From NCBI RefSeq assembly GCF_025961315.1, contig NZ_JAOQNK010000001.1, forward strand, positions 1,116,001-1,180,000: 64,000 nt of DNA. The letters run 5' to 3'. Below are positions 8,934-17,246 of the stretch, one piece after another. A model generated the notes under the pieces. It ran no database searches. It worked only from the letters and a program-made list of their open reading frames with translations, and was not told the origin of the DNA. Positions within the stretch are counted from its first letter, which is position 1, and each line of letters begins with the position of its first letter. The DNA is from Sphingobacterium kitahiroshimense. Lineage in GTDB: Bacteria > Bacteroidota > Bacteroidia > Sphingobacteriales > Sphingobacteriaceae. Both the position numbers and the translations under genes were made by a program.

Positions 8934-10133
8934 TCAGTTAATATTCAAAAATCTTTTAAAGAAAGGTATAAGAAATAGATTTAAAGCAGTCGGATCATAG
9001 ATAAAGCCATGCCCGCCTGATTCTACCATCTCTAAATGCCACCCTTGTGCAATTACACTTTTCTCAGAATAATATCTTTGTATGTTATCTTTTGGAAATA
9101 CATTATCATCAATTGCGTTGACAGAATATAGAGATCTTGAAGCATCTATTTTTTTCCAATCTATGGTATCTACTTTTAATTCGCAATTGCCTGAAAATGT
9201 AAAGAAAGATTTAAATGGTGTCTTTGATTGACTCGCAAACCAAAACGTCGCTGTTCCTCCGTTAGACATACCACCCAGATATATTTCCTGTTCCACTAAA
9301 GGATATTTTCCTTTTATTTCCTCTACGATATCAAGGATTTGATAAAAGGCCTCCTTCTGATTAACCCAACCATAACTTTTTTTACCAAAGGGGTAAATAA
9401 CAATAAATCCTAAACTATCTGCAACTTTGAATATTGGTTCGCTGGAAATTGCTGATTCTTGATATGAAAATTCAGGTGTAGAAACAACTCCTCCATGCAA
9501 AAACACAATGGTCTTTAGATTTTTAATATTGATTGATTTTTTAGGCAAATATACCAAATAAGGAACTTTAGAAGTTCCTGAATCATTCCAATAGAGCGAA
9601 AAACCAACGCTAAGTGAATCATTATTGTGTTTTACATTTTCCCCATTTCTCTCAATCATTTGGAACCATTGCTTATCTTTGAGGGCTTTATCACTTTTTT
9701 GGTTATTCAGTTTTTCAGAAATCTGAACTAAAGATGCTTGATAGTGGGGTTGATCTTTAAGTCCAGGAAAATCGCTGGCATTATTAAAATATTCATATTC
9801 GCCATTGCTTAACCCCAGCCCTAATTCAACTCCTTTACTGAACCAATTTAATGCCAATTCGATACTATCTAATTTATAGGCAGCAACCATAGCATTTGCA
9901 TAATCATATTTACCAATCGAGTCATGCTGCTTGAAAGCTTGGCTAAAATCACGCAGTGCCGACGCATATTCATGCGAGGTCAATTTAGTCGATGCACTTT
10001 GCATCAATTGTGAATAGGTCATCCCATGTAGCGGTACCGATTTCTTACTGTTTACTTGCGACAAACAGCAATAAAAAACCAAGTTTAATGCTAACATTAA
10101 TATGTTGGGTTTAGTACATAATATCATGAACAA
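8934..10133 (-). CDS. Secreted TPR/esterase fusion (alpha/beta hydrolase)
   Basis: 399 residues. A hydrophobic N-terminus (ILMLALNLVFYCC) suggests export; translation could start at the internal Met near residue 13. Residues 35-150 look like TPR helices (SALRDFSQAFKQHDS, ALNWFSKGVELG). The C-terminal half is an alpha/beta hydrolase: FLHGG (oxyanion), nucleophile Ser in GGMSNGG, Asp in NAIDDN and His in SGGHGF. This resembles PHB-depolymerase or feruloyl-esterase-like enzymes of Bacteroidota. The substrate is unknown. NTF2 copy 1 lies upstream on the same strand. Confidence 0.75.
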   Translation of the reverse strand: MFMILCTKPNILMLALNLVFYCCLSQVNSKKSVPLHGMTYSQLMQSASTKLTSHEYASALRDFSQAFKQHDSIGKYDYANAMVAAYKLDSIELALNWFSKGVELGLGLSNGEYEYFNNASDFPGLKDQPHYQASLVQISEKLNNQKSDKALKDKQWFQMIERNGENVKHNNDSLSVGFSLYWNDSGTSKVPYLVYLPKKSINIKNLKTIVFLHGGVVSTPEFSYQESAISSEPIFKVADSLGFIVIYPFGKKSYGWVNQKEAFYQILDIVEEIKGKYPLVEQEIYLGGMSNGGTATFWFASQSKTPFKSFFTFSGNCELKVDTIDWKKIDASRSLYSVNAIDDNVFPKDNIQRYYSEKSVIAQGWHLEMVESGGHGFIYDPTALNLFLIPFFKRFLNIN

Positions 10134-10203
10134 TTTAGTTGTTAAATCTATTAGAAAATATTATCAGAGTTTAATGCTAATATATATTATTTTTAGAATT
10201 TAT

Positions 10204-10653
10204 TTACCTGTAAGAATTGATCGATTGGGATACTTTCCAATTACCGCCGTCATTGACTAAAGTCACAAGATCTGTTTTGGTAAAACCTTCAAACTGCATC
10301 GTTACTTTGGTGATCATATAGTCTGCTGACTCCTGTACGACAGTGGTGCTGGTTTTACAGTTCAGCTGCTCGCCTTTTTGTTTCTTCAAGAAGGATATAA
10401 CTTCTGAACGGCTATTAGTTTTATCTTCTGATGCCTGAACTTTTTGACTGAAGTCTGCTGTAAACAACTGCTCTACTCCTGCCGATTGTCCTTCTGTCAT
10501 AACCGCAACATAATGATCAATGGCGAGATCTGCTGTAGATAAATTGACCACTGTTTTTTTAGGATTTGATACCTCTGGTTTGCCTGCTGCCATAGTGAAT
10601 GTTGATACTGCGATCAATGCTGCTGCTGCGAATGTTTTTGCTAAAGTTTTCAT
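10204..10653 (-). CDS. NTF2-like secreted protein, copy 1
   Basis: 149 residues. The signal peptide MKTLAKTFAAAALIAVSTF ends near MAAG. The mature protein looks like a lumazine-binding/NTF2-like fold (DLAIDHYVAVMTEGQ, SEVISFLKKQKGEQLNC, LVTLVNDGGNWKVSQSI). Four near-identical paralogues occur in the window (10.2, 12.3, 27.6 and 52.5 kb). A periplasmic or secreted location is expected and no catalytic residue can be named. The gene and its upstream region form a direct repeat with copy 2. Confidence 0.8.
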   Translation of the reverse strand: MKTLAKTFAAAALIAVSTFTMAAGKPEVSNPKKTVVNLSTADLAIDHYVAVMTEGQSAGVEQLFTADFSQKVQASEDKTNSRSEVISFLKKQKGEQLNCKTSTTVVQESADYMITKVTMQFEGFTKTDLVTLVNDGGNWKVSQSINSYR

Positions 10654-10712
10654 AATGTCTTTATGTTATAGTTTGTTAGTTTTATGTTTCTAGTTGTTCG
10701 TAATTGTTGATT

Positions 10713-10720
10713 CAAAAGTA
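10713..10720 (-). promoter_or_regulatory. -7 box upstream of NTF2 copy 1
   Basis: TACTTTTG on the minus strand fits TAnnTTTG, about 60 nt before the start codon, and is conserved at all four NTF2 copies. About 80 nt further upstream (ACTAAAAACTCGGTGAAT-like) is also conserved. A -33 TTG is not consistently placed. Confidence 0.5.
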
Positions 10721-11161
10721 GGATGTAATTCGTCCCTACCCTATTGCAATTAGACTAAACCAACAAAAAACTCGGTGAATGAGGGAAATGGATAGGTGAA
10801 ATTATTTTAAACTTTTTTGAACTATTCTATTCGACAGGTGTTCTTATTATACAAAGCGATAACAAATATACTTTCAGCATGAAAGTGTATAACGATAAAT
10901 GACGTAGTACAGTAAATAAATCCAATTGCTTGAAAACAATTTGGATGATGAAACAAAAAAGAGGAAACAATAAGAAACATAAAAATTACTGTGCAGTTAA
11001 ACGCCAAGATAAAGGGTCTAATGAGAATTAGGCACTTTTGATGTTTAAAAGCTGATTAGATTTTAGCTCTAGTATGAGCGGTCTACTGCTGAAATCGAGT
11101 AGATGTGGTGATCGGTTTGATTAAAAAATACGGGAAGCCTTAAGGAAGGTATAAACCTAAT

Positions 11162-11187
11162 AAAGCCATTCTTGACAGAATGGCTTT
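11162..11187. terminator. Module hairpin, copy 3
   Basis: Inner stem AAAGCCATTC with loop TTGACA. The outer stem is AAACCTAAT paired with ATTAGGTTT, perfectly complementary. Only about 25 bp of the YbjQ upstream region remain on the left, and the complete Rpn gene is on the right. Confidence 0.75.
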
Positions 11188-11213
11188 ATTAGGTTTTTTA
11201 TATCCTATTTGAT

Positions 11214-12128
11214 TTATTTCAGTTTTTCAATCTCGTCGATGGTAAGGCCGGTACCCTCAGCAATTTGTTCTAAAGGTAAACCCATCTTTTTAAATTTTAA
11301 AGCTGTCTCAATGGCTTTTTTGTGTTCGCCTTGAGCAATACCTTCTTTTAAGCCTTCTTTTAAACCTTCTTTTAAACCTCGATCATGTCCAAGACGCTGA
11401 GCAGTAGAATAGGTATTCTCTGCATCACGCTTATGTTTTAAACTTGCTTCGTATGCCATCTTATCCTCCGGTGTTAATTTTGCGACTTCGCCTATGTCAA
11501 AGATAAGACCAAATACCCGCTTATCCAAAAAATCCGGTATTTTATCAAGTTTACTCATGTTTTTCAATAGATATATCCACATATCCATATCTGTCTTTAT
11601 ATCAGCCTCATTCTTGTTAAAATTTGGTAATACTAAGAGCTTGTAACCAAGCTTTTCATAAAAAACACGATTACTCTGCTTATCACAAAGAGCAACATCA
11701 TAAAAATACTTTCCGGATTCAGTTTCTCCTAATTCAAACTCTAAGATACCGATAAAATATACTTCGGGAAGTTCGTATGTATTTCCCTTATAGCCCTTGG
11801 GTATAAGTTTATTGATAAGCCTGGATGTATAAAAAACGGTTCGGTCTTTAAAAAAATCTTGATAAAGCTGTTGCATCTCTATAATGAAATGCTCCCCATC
11901 AATGCCGGTACAATAGAGATCGAAAATAACCTTACGCTCATTTTCAACATCGCCACCCTGCTCCACTGGCCGATAATGAAGATCTTGAATAACTTTCTCT
12001 CCCTCAAAGAGTCCATTTAAAAATCCAATTAAAATAGGCTTATTTTCTTCTCTTCCAAAATAAAATTTAAAGCTCCAGTCGCCACTAAAACCAACATACT
12101 TGCCCATGTTACTTTTTGTCTTTTTCAT
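11214..12128 (-). CDS. Rpn-family recombination-promoting nuclease / PD-(D/E)XK transposase-like protein, complete copy 1
   Basis: 304 residues. The PD-(D/E)XK core shows D70 (VIFDLYCTG) and E84-M-Q86 (EHFIIEMQ). Rpn/YhgA proteins are DNA endonucleases that promote RecA-independent recombination, despite the transposase name. Residues 251-263 are a tandem LKEG repeat encoded by 12-bp DNA repeats, before the conserved tail GLTIDEIEKLK. The sequence is only distantly related to the second Rpn at 51.3 kb in the catalytic half but nearly identical in the tail. It lies downstream of NTF2 copy 2 and shares its upstream region with the other Rpn. Confidence 0.88.
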   Translation of the reverse strand: MKKTKSNMGKYVGFSGDWSFKFYFGREENKPILIGFLNGLFEGEKVIQDLHYRPVEQGGDVENERKVIFDLYCTGIDGEHFIIEMQQLYQDFFKDRTVFYTSRLINKLIPKGYKGNTYELPEVYFIGILEFELGETESGKYFYDVALCDKQSNRVFYEKLGYKLLVLPNFNKNEADIKTDMDMWIYLLKNMSKLDKIPDFLDKRVFGLIFDIGEVAKLTPEDKMAYEASLKHKRDAENTYSTAQRLGHDRGLKEGLKEGLKEGIAQGEHKKAIETALKFKKMGLPLEQIAEGTGLTIDEIEKLK

Positions 12129-12137
12129 AATAATATG

Positions 12138-12242
12138 CTTTGCTTAAATAATTAATGTTGCTAAGCAAACATCAGAAAAACTAAAATTATTAGCCGGTTA
12201 TTAAACGTTTGTAGTCGATAGTAGTCGTTTGTTGTCGGCTAG
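12138..12242 (-). promoter_or_regulatory. Conserved upstream region of Rpn genes
   Basis: About 100 nt upstream of this Rpn are almost identical upstream of the second Rpn (52281-52386), although the coding regions have diverged. On the minus strand the block contains ACAAACGACTAC and CGACTACAAACG around a TAT, giving two ACAAACG direct repeats, plus a TAGCCG/CGGCTA inverted pair. It could be a regulatory or recognition sequence. Confidence 0.45.
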
Positions 12243-12291
12243 CTGGTAACAAAAGCATCAACTTGTTAACCTAGTCTTGCTTTCCGGACAC

Positions 12292-12322
12292 AAAAAAAAG
12301 CCACATCTTACGACGTGGCTTT
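12292..12322 (-). terminator. Terminator of NTF2 copy 2
   Basis: On the minus strand AAAGCCACGTCGTAAGATGT continues into GGC and a run of eight T, a standard Rho-independent terminator about 30 nt after the NTF2 stop codon. Confidence 0.8.
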
Positions 12323-12348
12323 AACTAAACATATGATTAAACAATAAA

Positions 12349-12798
12349 TTACTTATAAGAATTGATCGATTGGGATACTTTCCAATTACCACCGTCATTG
12401 ACTAAAGTCACAAGATCGGTTTTGGTAAAACCTTCAAACTGCATCGTTATTTTGGCGATCATATAGTCTGCTGACTCCTGTACGATAGTGGTACTTGTTT
12501 TACAATTCAACTGCTCACCTTTTTGCTTTTTCAAAAAGCTGATAACTTCTGAACGGCTGTTTGTCTTCACCTCAGAGGCTTGTACTTTTTGACTAAAATC
12601 TGCTGTAAACAACTGCTCTACTCCTGCCGATTGTCCTTCTATCATAACCGCACCGTAATGATCAATGGCTAGATCTGCTGTGGATAAGTTGACTACTGCT
12701 TTTTTTGGGTTTGATACCTCTGGTTTGCCTGCTGCCATAGTGAATGTAGATACTGCGATCAAGGCTGCTGCTGCGAATGTTTTTGCTAAAGTGTTCAT
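12349..12798 (-). CDS. NTF2-like secreted protein, copy 2
   Basis: 149 residues, with the signal peptide MNTLAKTFAAAALIAVSTF and the same mature domain as copy 1. Differences are scattered (for example DHYGAVMIEG against DHYVAVMTEG), so the repeat is not brand new. It is followed by its own terminator and then the complete Rpn gene, the order also seen at 51-53 kb. Confidence 0.8.
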   Translation of the reverse strand: MNTLAKTFAAAALIAVSTFTMAAGKPEVSNPKKAVVNLSTADLAIDHYGAVMIEGQSAGVEQLFTADFSQKVQASEVKTNSRSEVISFLKKQKGEQLNCKTSTTIVQESADYMIAKITMQFEGFTKTDLVTLVNDGGNWKVSQSINSYK

Positions 12799-12842
12799 AA
12801 TGTCTTTATGTTATATTGTTAGTTTTATCTTATTTGTTGATT

Positions 12843-12850
12843 CAAAAGTA
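12843..12850 (-). promoter_or_regulatory. -7 box upstream of NTF2 copy 2
   Basis: TACTTTTG on the minus strand, in the same conserved context as at copy 1. Confidence 0.5.
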
Positions 12851-13141
12851 GGGTGTTAATCGTCCCAACCCTATGGCAATTAGACTAAACCAACTAAAAA
12901 CTCGGTGAACTGTCAAAATGAATAGGTGAAATTATTTTAAACTTTTTTGAACTATTTTATTCGACAGGTGTTCTTATAATACAAAGCGATAACAAACATA
13001 CTTTCAACATGAAAGTGTAAAACGATAAATGACGTAGTACAGTAAATAAATCCAATTGCTTGAAAACAATTTGGATGATGAAACAAAAAAGAGGAAACGA
13101 TAAGAAACATAAAAATTACTGTGCAAGTTAAACGCCAAGAT

Positions 13142-13172
13142 AAAGGGTCTAATGAGAATTAGGCCCTTTTGA
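13142..13172 (+). terminator. Hairpin with T-rich tail at the end of the repeat
   Basis: AAGGGTCTAAT, loop GAGA, then ATTAGGCCCTTTT forms a stem ending in T residues. It marks the outer end of repeat unit B. In unit A the right arm has a CA change (AATTAGGCACTTTT) that weakens the stem. Confidence 0.5.
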
Positions 13173-13276
13173 TGTATATGGATTTTCAACCATTCGCAAC
13201 TATTATCCTTGATGTATATATGGTATTTATTCGTAACTTAATACGATTAACCTATATACTTACAATAATTAAATCT

Positions 13277-14092
13277 ATGTATTCAAGCGGTATTAAATAT
13301 AGTCTAGCTAGATGCTTTGTAATTGCTTCATTATTAGCTTTAAGTTTTATCGCCAAAAGCCAAGAAGATAAAGAGGTTGTATTTATCTCGTATGAAAACT
13401 TTCTACCAACGCCCAAAATTGGTGTATATAAGTTTTATGAAGAACTTTTGAAAGCTTTTCCACATGCTAATGGAAGAATTATTATAGAATTCAGTGCAAT
13501 GAAAGACAGCAGTGTTTTAGATTTAAATTCTTTAGGTTATATTAATGGCATAGACTCATTGAAACAAAAATTTGAAAATATATCGAAATGGATTCCTGCA
13601 AATAAAGATAATAGGCCTATGAATATCAGGAAGAATTATTCATTTCAATTTGGTAAGCTATCTCATATAGGAGATATTGGTCATTTCTTTTATAAAAGTG
13701 ACTCTGTAGCCGTTTATGATAAGGATCATATAAGACATATAGGAGGACGATGGCTAGATCGGTTTCATGCTTCGACTGTAGATTATTATTACAATAAAGG
13801 GAAAATCAAAAAAATTGTAATTAAGAATAACAAGCTAAAAGGAGCACGAAGTGTTTATAACAATTATTACGATTACAAATCGCTAGAACAGTTTTTAGTT
13901 TTTTATTATGGTTTACCTACAGAATTTATTCAGTCTCCGACTATCGATAGCCTACATGGCCAAAGTTTTTTTGAAATGATTAAAGAAATTGAAAACAAAG
14001 ATTATTCGGTCTCGTGGAAAGATTTTTTGGATGGGAAAATTTTACTGGAAAAGATAAAAGGTACAACTCAGTTAACATATGAATTCTATTAA
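13277..14092 (+). CDS. Secreted protein of unknown function
   Basis: The frame is open from 13169, but the Met at 13277 gives a proper signal peptide (KYSLARCFVIASLLALSFI, cleavage near AKSQ), so I start there (271 residues). The mature part begins VVFISYENFLPTPKIGVYKF and has FYEELLKAFPHANGRIIIEF, faintly like a TonB-C-type sheet, then a basic Tyr-rich region. The family is not recognised. It is a plus-strand cargo gene ending directly against a YbjQ fragment. Confidence 0.6.
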   Translation: MYSSGIKYSLARCFVIASLLALSFIAKSQEDKEVVFISYENFLPTPKIGVYKFYEELLKAFPHANGRIIIEFSAMKDSSVLDLNSLGYINGIDSLKQKFENISKWIPANKDNRPMNIRKNYSFQFGKLSHIGDIGHFFYKSDSVAVYDKDHIRHIGGRWLDRFHASTVDYYYNKGKIKKIVIKNNKLKGARSVYNNYYDYKSLEQFLVFYYGLPTEFIQSPTIDSLHGQSFFEMIKEIENKDYSVSWKDFLDGKILLEKIKGTTQLTYEFY

Positions 14093-14370
14093 AGATGTTG
14101 AAACAATACAGATGTACCGATAGCAGTAATCATAAACATTTGCGTTCCTTTGCCCGAGAGCTCATCAATATTGACGCTGAAGCCTATAACGGCATCTGCC
14201 CTATAGCTACGGGCACTTTGCTTTAAAGACTCTACTACGCTCTTGTATAGCTCCTGTAATTTGTTTTCATAATTGCAGGAACGCCCACCGAAGATATCTA
14301 CGAAGCTCGCTCCTGATTGCACTCAAAGCATTGGCTCCAATAACAGCTGTTGCTGAAATGGGATTTTTAT
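14093..14370 (-). pseudogene. YbjQ/zinc-ribbon gene fragment (copy 4), internally deleted
   Basis: It matches codons about 15 to 105 of the complete copy (ASFVDIFGGRSCNYE to TAIGTSVL). The start codon region is missing: the match breaks inside the ATGGGAT of the DPIS region and jumps to the upstream sequence near TTTTGATTAAAAAATACGGG. The 3' end is cut exactly at the stop of the preceding plus-strand gene. Confidence 0.8.
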
Positions 14371-14425
14371 GGTGATCGTTTTGATTAAAAAATACGGGAA
14401 GCCGTAAGGATGGTATAAAACGTAT

Positions 14426-14451
14426 AAAGCCATTCTTGACAGAATGGCTTT
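14426..14451. terminator. Module hairpin, copy 4
   Basis: Inner stem AAAGCCATTC with loop TTGACA. The outer stem AAACGTAT pairs perfectly with ATACGTTT, giving 18 bp in all. No Rpn tail follows in this copy. Confidence 0.75.
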
Positions 14452-14496
14452 ATACGTTTATTTATATGATCATGTTCCCACTGCATTTTATTGCTG

Positions 14497-15474
14497 TTAT
14501 ACTTGATTATTCTCAAACAGCTCGTGCAGTTTTTGCTGTAGTAATTTTTTATCAGGTAATTGCATTTGGTATTCGGCAACCATTGTGGGTGAAAGGCTTC
14601 TACTTAGAGCATATTCTACCACTTCGCTATCTTTGTCTTTACACAGTAAAACGCCAATACTGGGGTTTTCATTAGCTTTTTTCACATCACGGTCTAGAGC
14701 TTCGAGATAGAAATTCAATTGTCATAAATGTTCGGGTTTAAACTTGTCGGCTTTCAACTCAAAAGCGACCAGACATTGTAATCCTCGATGATAAAATAAT
14801 AAATCAACATAAAAATCACTATTTCCAACTTGTACTTTATATTCTTCGGCAATAAATAAAAATTCTTTTCCTAATTCTAAAATGAAATTTTTCATTTGAT
14901 GAATTAAACCTCTTTGTAAATCACTTTCGTTATATGGCTCTGGAAGGTTCAGAAAATCAAAAATATAACTATCTTTAAATGCATTAGTTATACCAAAATT
15001 AAATTCTCTCAACACTGTTGAGAGTTTTGTATTCCCGATCATGGTACGTTCAAAATAACCTGTTGATATTTGACGTTCTAATTCACGAAAACTATAGTTT
15101 TCTTGCTTAGAAATATTTAGGTAAAATTCTCTTTCTTCTATGCTTTTGCATCGAGAAAATATAGCCAAATTATGCGACCAACTTAATTGTCTCGACAGTG
15201 CTGAGAGTTTCGGAAAATCTTTATAGGTTTCATAAAACTGCTTCATACGCCAAAGGTTCTTATCAGAAAAGCCTTTTATTTCTGGTTCCGTTCTTTGGAT
15301 ATATTGTGCCAATTCTTTTACAACAGATTGACCCCATTCAGTAGTTTCTATGCGCCTACTAATGTACTCGCCAATATTCCAATACAAATTGATCAGCTCA
15401 GTATTTACTGCTTTTATCGCCTTGCTACGAGATTGTTTGATTAACTGAATGACATCTGTAAAACGTTGTTCCAT
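14497..15474 (-). pseudogene. YhcG/DUF1016-type PD-(D/E)XK nuclease with internal stop
   Basis: A frame of about 325 codons is interrupted by one TGA at 14719-14721. The N-terminal DUF1016 domain (NLYWNIGEYISRRI, GFSDKNLWRMKQFYETY) and the nuclease core DFYVDLLFYHRGLQC with FELK are before the stop. After it, the same frame continues QLNFYLEALDRDV, then PSIGVLLCKDKDS. Family members read PEHLGQLNFYLEALD, so a GGA glycine codon has become TGA. The active-site residues are all upstream of the stop, but the C-terminal core strands and helices are lost unless there is readthrough. Relatives are solitary nucleases or restriction-modification accessories. Confidence 0.85.
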
Positions 15475-15553
15475 TGCACTTTGAATATAGTGTAAAATTA
15501 CAATTTATTATTTAGGTTTGAATATTTGCTATATATTAATTGACATATTGCTA

Positions 15554-15690
15554 TACAGCTTTTCAATCTCGTCGATGGTAAGCCCCGTAGCTTTGGCAAT
15601 ATCGGCAATAGGTAATCACATTTCCCTGAACTCTAAAGCAATAACAATCGATTCTTCTCGCTTGCCTTTAATAATAACGCACAATGGGTT
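15554..15690 (-). pseudogene. Rpn C-terminal tail fragment
   Basis: It reads IADIAKATGLTIDEIEKLY-like sequence, matching the Rpn tail, but the usual stop is replaced (AGCTGTATAG context) and upstream residues are degenerate. It lies just upstream of the YhcG gene on the same strand. Confidence 0.65.
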
Positions 15691-15698
15691 ATATAATA

Positions 15699-16085
15699 TT
15701 ATAATATTCTTGCAAGAGGCCCATCTTTAATTACTAAAGTTGAATTTCCTGGAAAATCGCCTTCTGTTAACTTAGCAATCAATCTATTTGAAATATAAAT
15801 CATTGCAAACACTTTACTCTCTGAATTCCAATCGACAATTACATTTGTTTCATCACTAAATGAGTTAATATTATCTTTTATAAATTCAATAGGATTTAAA
15901 AATGGTAAATTATCTGGACTGTGCCACTCAGCAACAATTGGACTTTCTATTTTATTGTATAGCCATACATCACCAACGATTTTATTGTTAATGAATAGAT
16001 ATGCGTAACAGACCTTACCATCATCTTCTATTAGAACCGAATATTCTGGCTTTAAATCATAAACAAACTTTTTAAAATAGCTCAT
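15699..16085 (-). CDS. Small cytosolic protein, paralogue of the gene at 42.6 kb
   Basis: 129 residues from MSYFKKFVYDLKPEY, chosen because the paralogue at 42573-42959 starts at the equivalent MTYFKKFVYDLKPEY. The two proteins are about three-quarters identical over their whole length and end in LVIKDGPLA. A mixed alpha/beta protein with no signal peptide or known motif. Similar size and context are common for immunity proteins of polymorphic toxins, but that is only an inference. Confidence 0.65.
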   Translation of the reverse strand: MSYFKKFVYDLKPEYSVLIEDDGKVCYAYLFINNKIVGDVWLYNKIESPIVAEWHSPDNLPFLNPIEFIKDNINSFSDETNVIVDWNSESKVFAMIYISNRLIAKLTEGDFPGNSTLVIKDGPLARIL

Positions 16086-16449
16086 ATTTATTAATCTCTT
16101 AATGCAATTATTCCAGTTTACTATTGTTATTTTCAATGAATTGGCAATACTTCCATTATCCCTAGTAAGTGTTAAATATCCTGCACAGCAATTAGTTATG
16201 AGGTGTTTATATTTCTCCCTCTTATTTTCTATTTGAAAAACGGCTCCATGGGATTATTGAAAGACATAAAAGAAAAGAGAAAAAAAATATCCGGAAGATT
16301 CCTTTCTGAAGATCATCCTGCTTATAAAAGTAATCATATATATCATTATAAACCAATTTTATGTCAGAACCTACGGGATATTCTATATTTCTACGTCATT
16401 TAATCCAAGTCTACAATAATAATTCAATTCTATTAAAAATTATAGGAAT
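16086..16449. other. Intergenic, no confident gene
   Basis: A short plus-strand frame (16203-16403; internal MGLLKDIKEKRKKISGRF) has no recognised relative and poor coding character towards its end. I treat it as unsupported. Confidence 0.4.
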
Positions 16450-16776
16450 CTAACTTATCCTCGGATCTATCCAAAATAGATCACGGAGACTCAGTAAGTC
16501 TGCTATACTCATTAGATTATATATCAAGTCTTCGTTATCATCCAAGGAAGTCATAAACTGTTGATTATTTTTAATAGGGAAAATAGTTATAATAGCATCT
16601 TTGTCTTGGATCCAGATATCTGACTGTAGAACAGTGATATTATGCGTGCTAAACCACTACTTCGCTTGTTTTCGATCTAGACACATCAATACTTGGATGA
16701 GATCTTCCAGATCCTGGATTTCGTGGATAATATACTCGGGATAATGTAAACCAAGATAAGCAATATAACGAGCATG
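16450..16776 (-). pseudogene. Unidentified gene remnant fused to a YbjQ fragment
   Basis: A minus-strand frame reads YIAYLGLHYPEYIIHEIQ, DLIQVLMCLDRKQAK, then an in-frame TAG, then WFSTHNITVLQSDIWIQ and LLSLRDLFWIDPRIS before its natural stop at 16450. Continuous coding character on both sides of the TAG shows one former protein of at least 108 residues. Its 5' end joins the YbjQ fragment near 16777. Family not recognised. Confidence 0.6.
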
Positions 16777-16940
16777 ATCGCCCACCGAAAAATCCCGAAG
16801 GGATCTGCAAAGCAAACGCTACGAAGCTGGCCCCTGATTTCACTCAAAGCATTGGCTCCAATAACAGCTGTTGCTGAAATGGGATCAAAATAACGCAGGA
16901 CTTCTCTCCCCTCGATGGTATTGGTACTGGTAACGATCAT
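16777..16940 (-). pseudogene. YbjQ/zinc-ribbon gene, 5' fragment (copy 5)
   Basis: Start codon and about 46 codons (TSTNTIEGREVLRYFD, ANALSEI) with a frameshift near SEIRG compared with SEIGASF; the alternative frame continues ASFVAFALQIPSGFFGGRS. The match ends at GGR and runs into another remnant. The upstream side keeps the conserved leader to ACGGGAAGCCGTAAGG, but the hairpin and Rpn tail are replaced by the next cargo. Confidence 0.8.
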
Positions 16941-17096
16941 GGTGTATGATGAATACTGTTTTAAAAGCCCGAAAATAAAGCATCGGTTTGATTAAAAAAT
17001 ACGGGAAGCCGTAAGGAAAGGTTTGGTTTAAAGAATTTCTACAGCATAACACTGTGATATAGATAATTAATGTTTTTTTATTACCTTTGTGATAGT

Positions 17097-17246
17097 ATGA
17101 AAAAACAAGAAATTAAAAAGCAAGTGATTATAACTTCAGTATCTCAAATGATTGCTGATAAGGAAGCTGTGCGTTCATACATGAAAGGTAAAACAACGCT
17201 TCAAGAACTGGATAAAAAAGGTATCAAGTTTGCAAAACCATTATAA
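17097..17246 (+). CDS. Small basic protein upstream of a DUF6169-like gene
   Basis: 49 residues (MKKQEIKKQVIITSVSQMIA to KKGIKFAKPL), rich in Lys and helix-forming. It overlaps the next gene by 17 nt in a different frame, which suggests coupled translation. A short conserved-looking protein just before a 166-residue partner resembles a two-gene module, possibly regulatory or toxin-antitoxin-like. I know of no experimental function. Confidence 0.6.
   Translation: MKKQEIKKQVIITSVSQMIADKEAVRSYMKGKTTLQELDKKGIKFAKPL

Larger units (their letters stand above)
10204..11041. repeat. Direct repeat unit A (NTF2 gene plus upstream region)
   Basis: The NTF2 gene and about 390 nt upstream recur almost unchanged at 12349-13165, 2.1 kb away in the same orientation. 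The shared upstream stretch includes CAGGTGTTCTTATTATACAA and ends at AATTAGGCACTTTTGATGT. Confidence 0.85.
12349..13165. repeat. Direct repeat unit B (NTF2 gene plus upstream region)
   Basis: Second member of the direct repeat with 10204-11041. The Rpn gene and its terminators lie between the two units, so homologous recombination between them would delete or amplify Rpn plus one NTF2 gene. Confidence 0.85.

Noticed and set aside
16203..16403. Short plus-strand frame with a basic N-terminus
   Set aside because: No relatives recognised and the second half has poor coding character.
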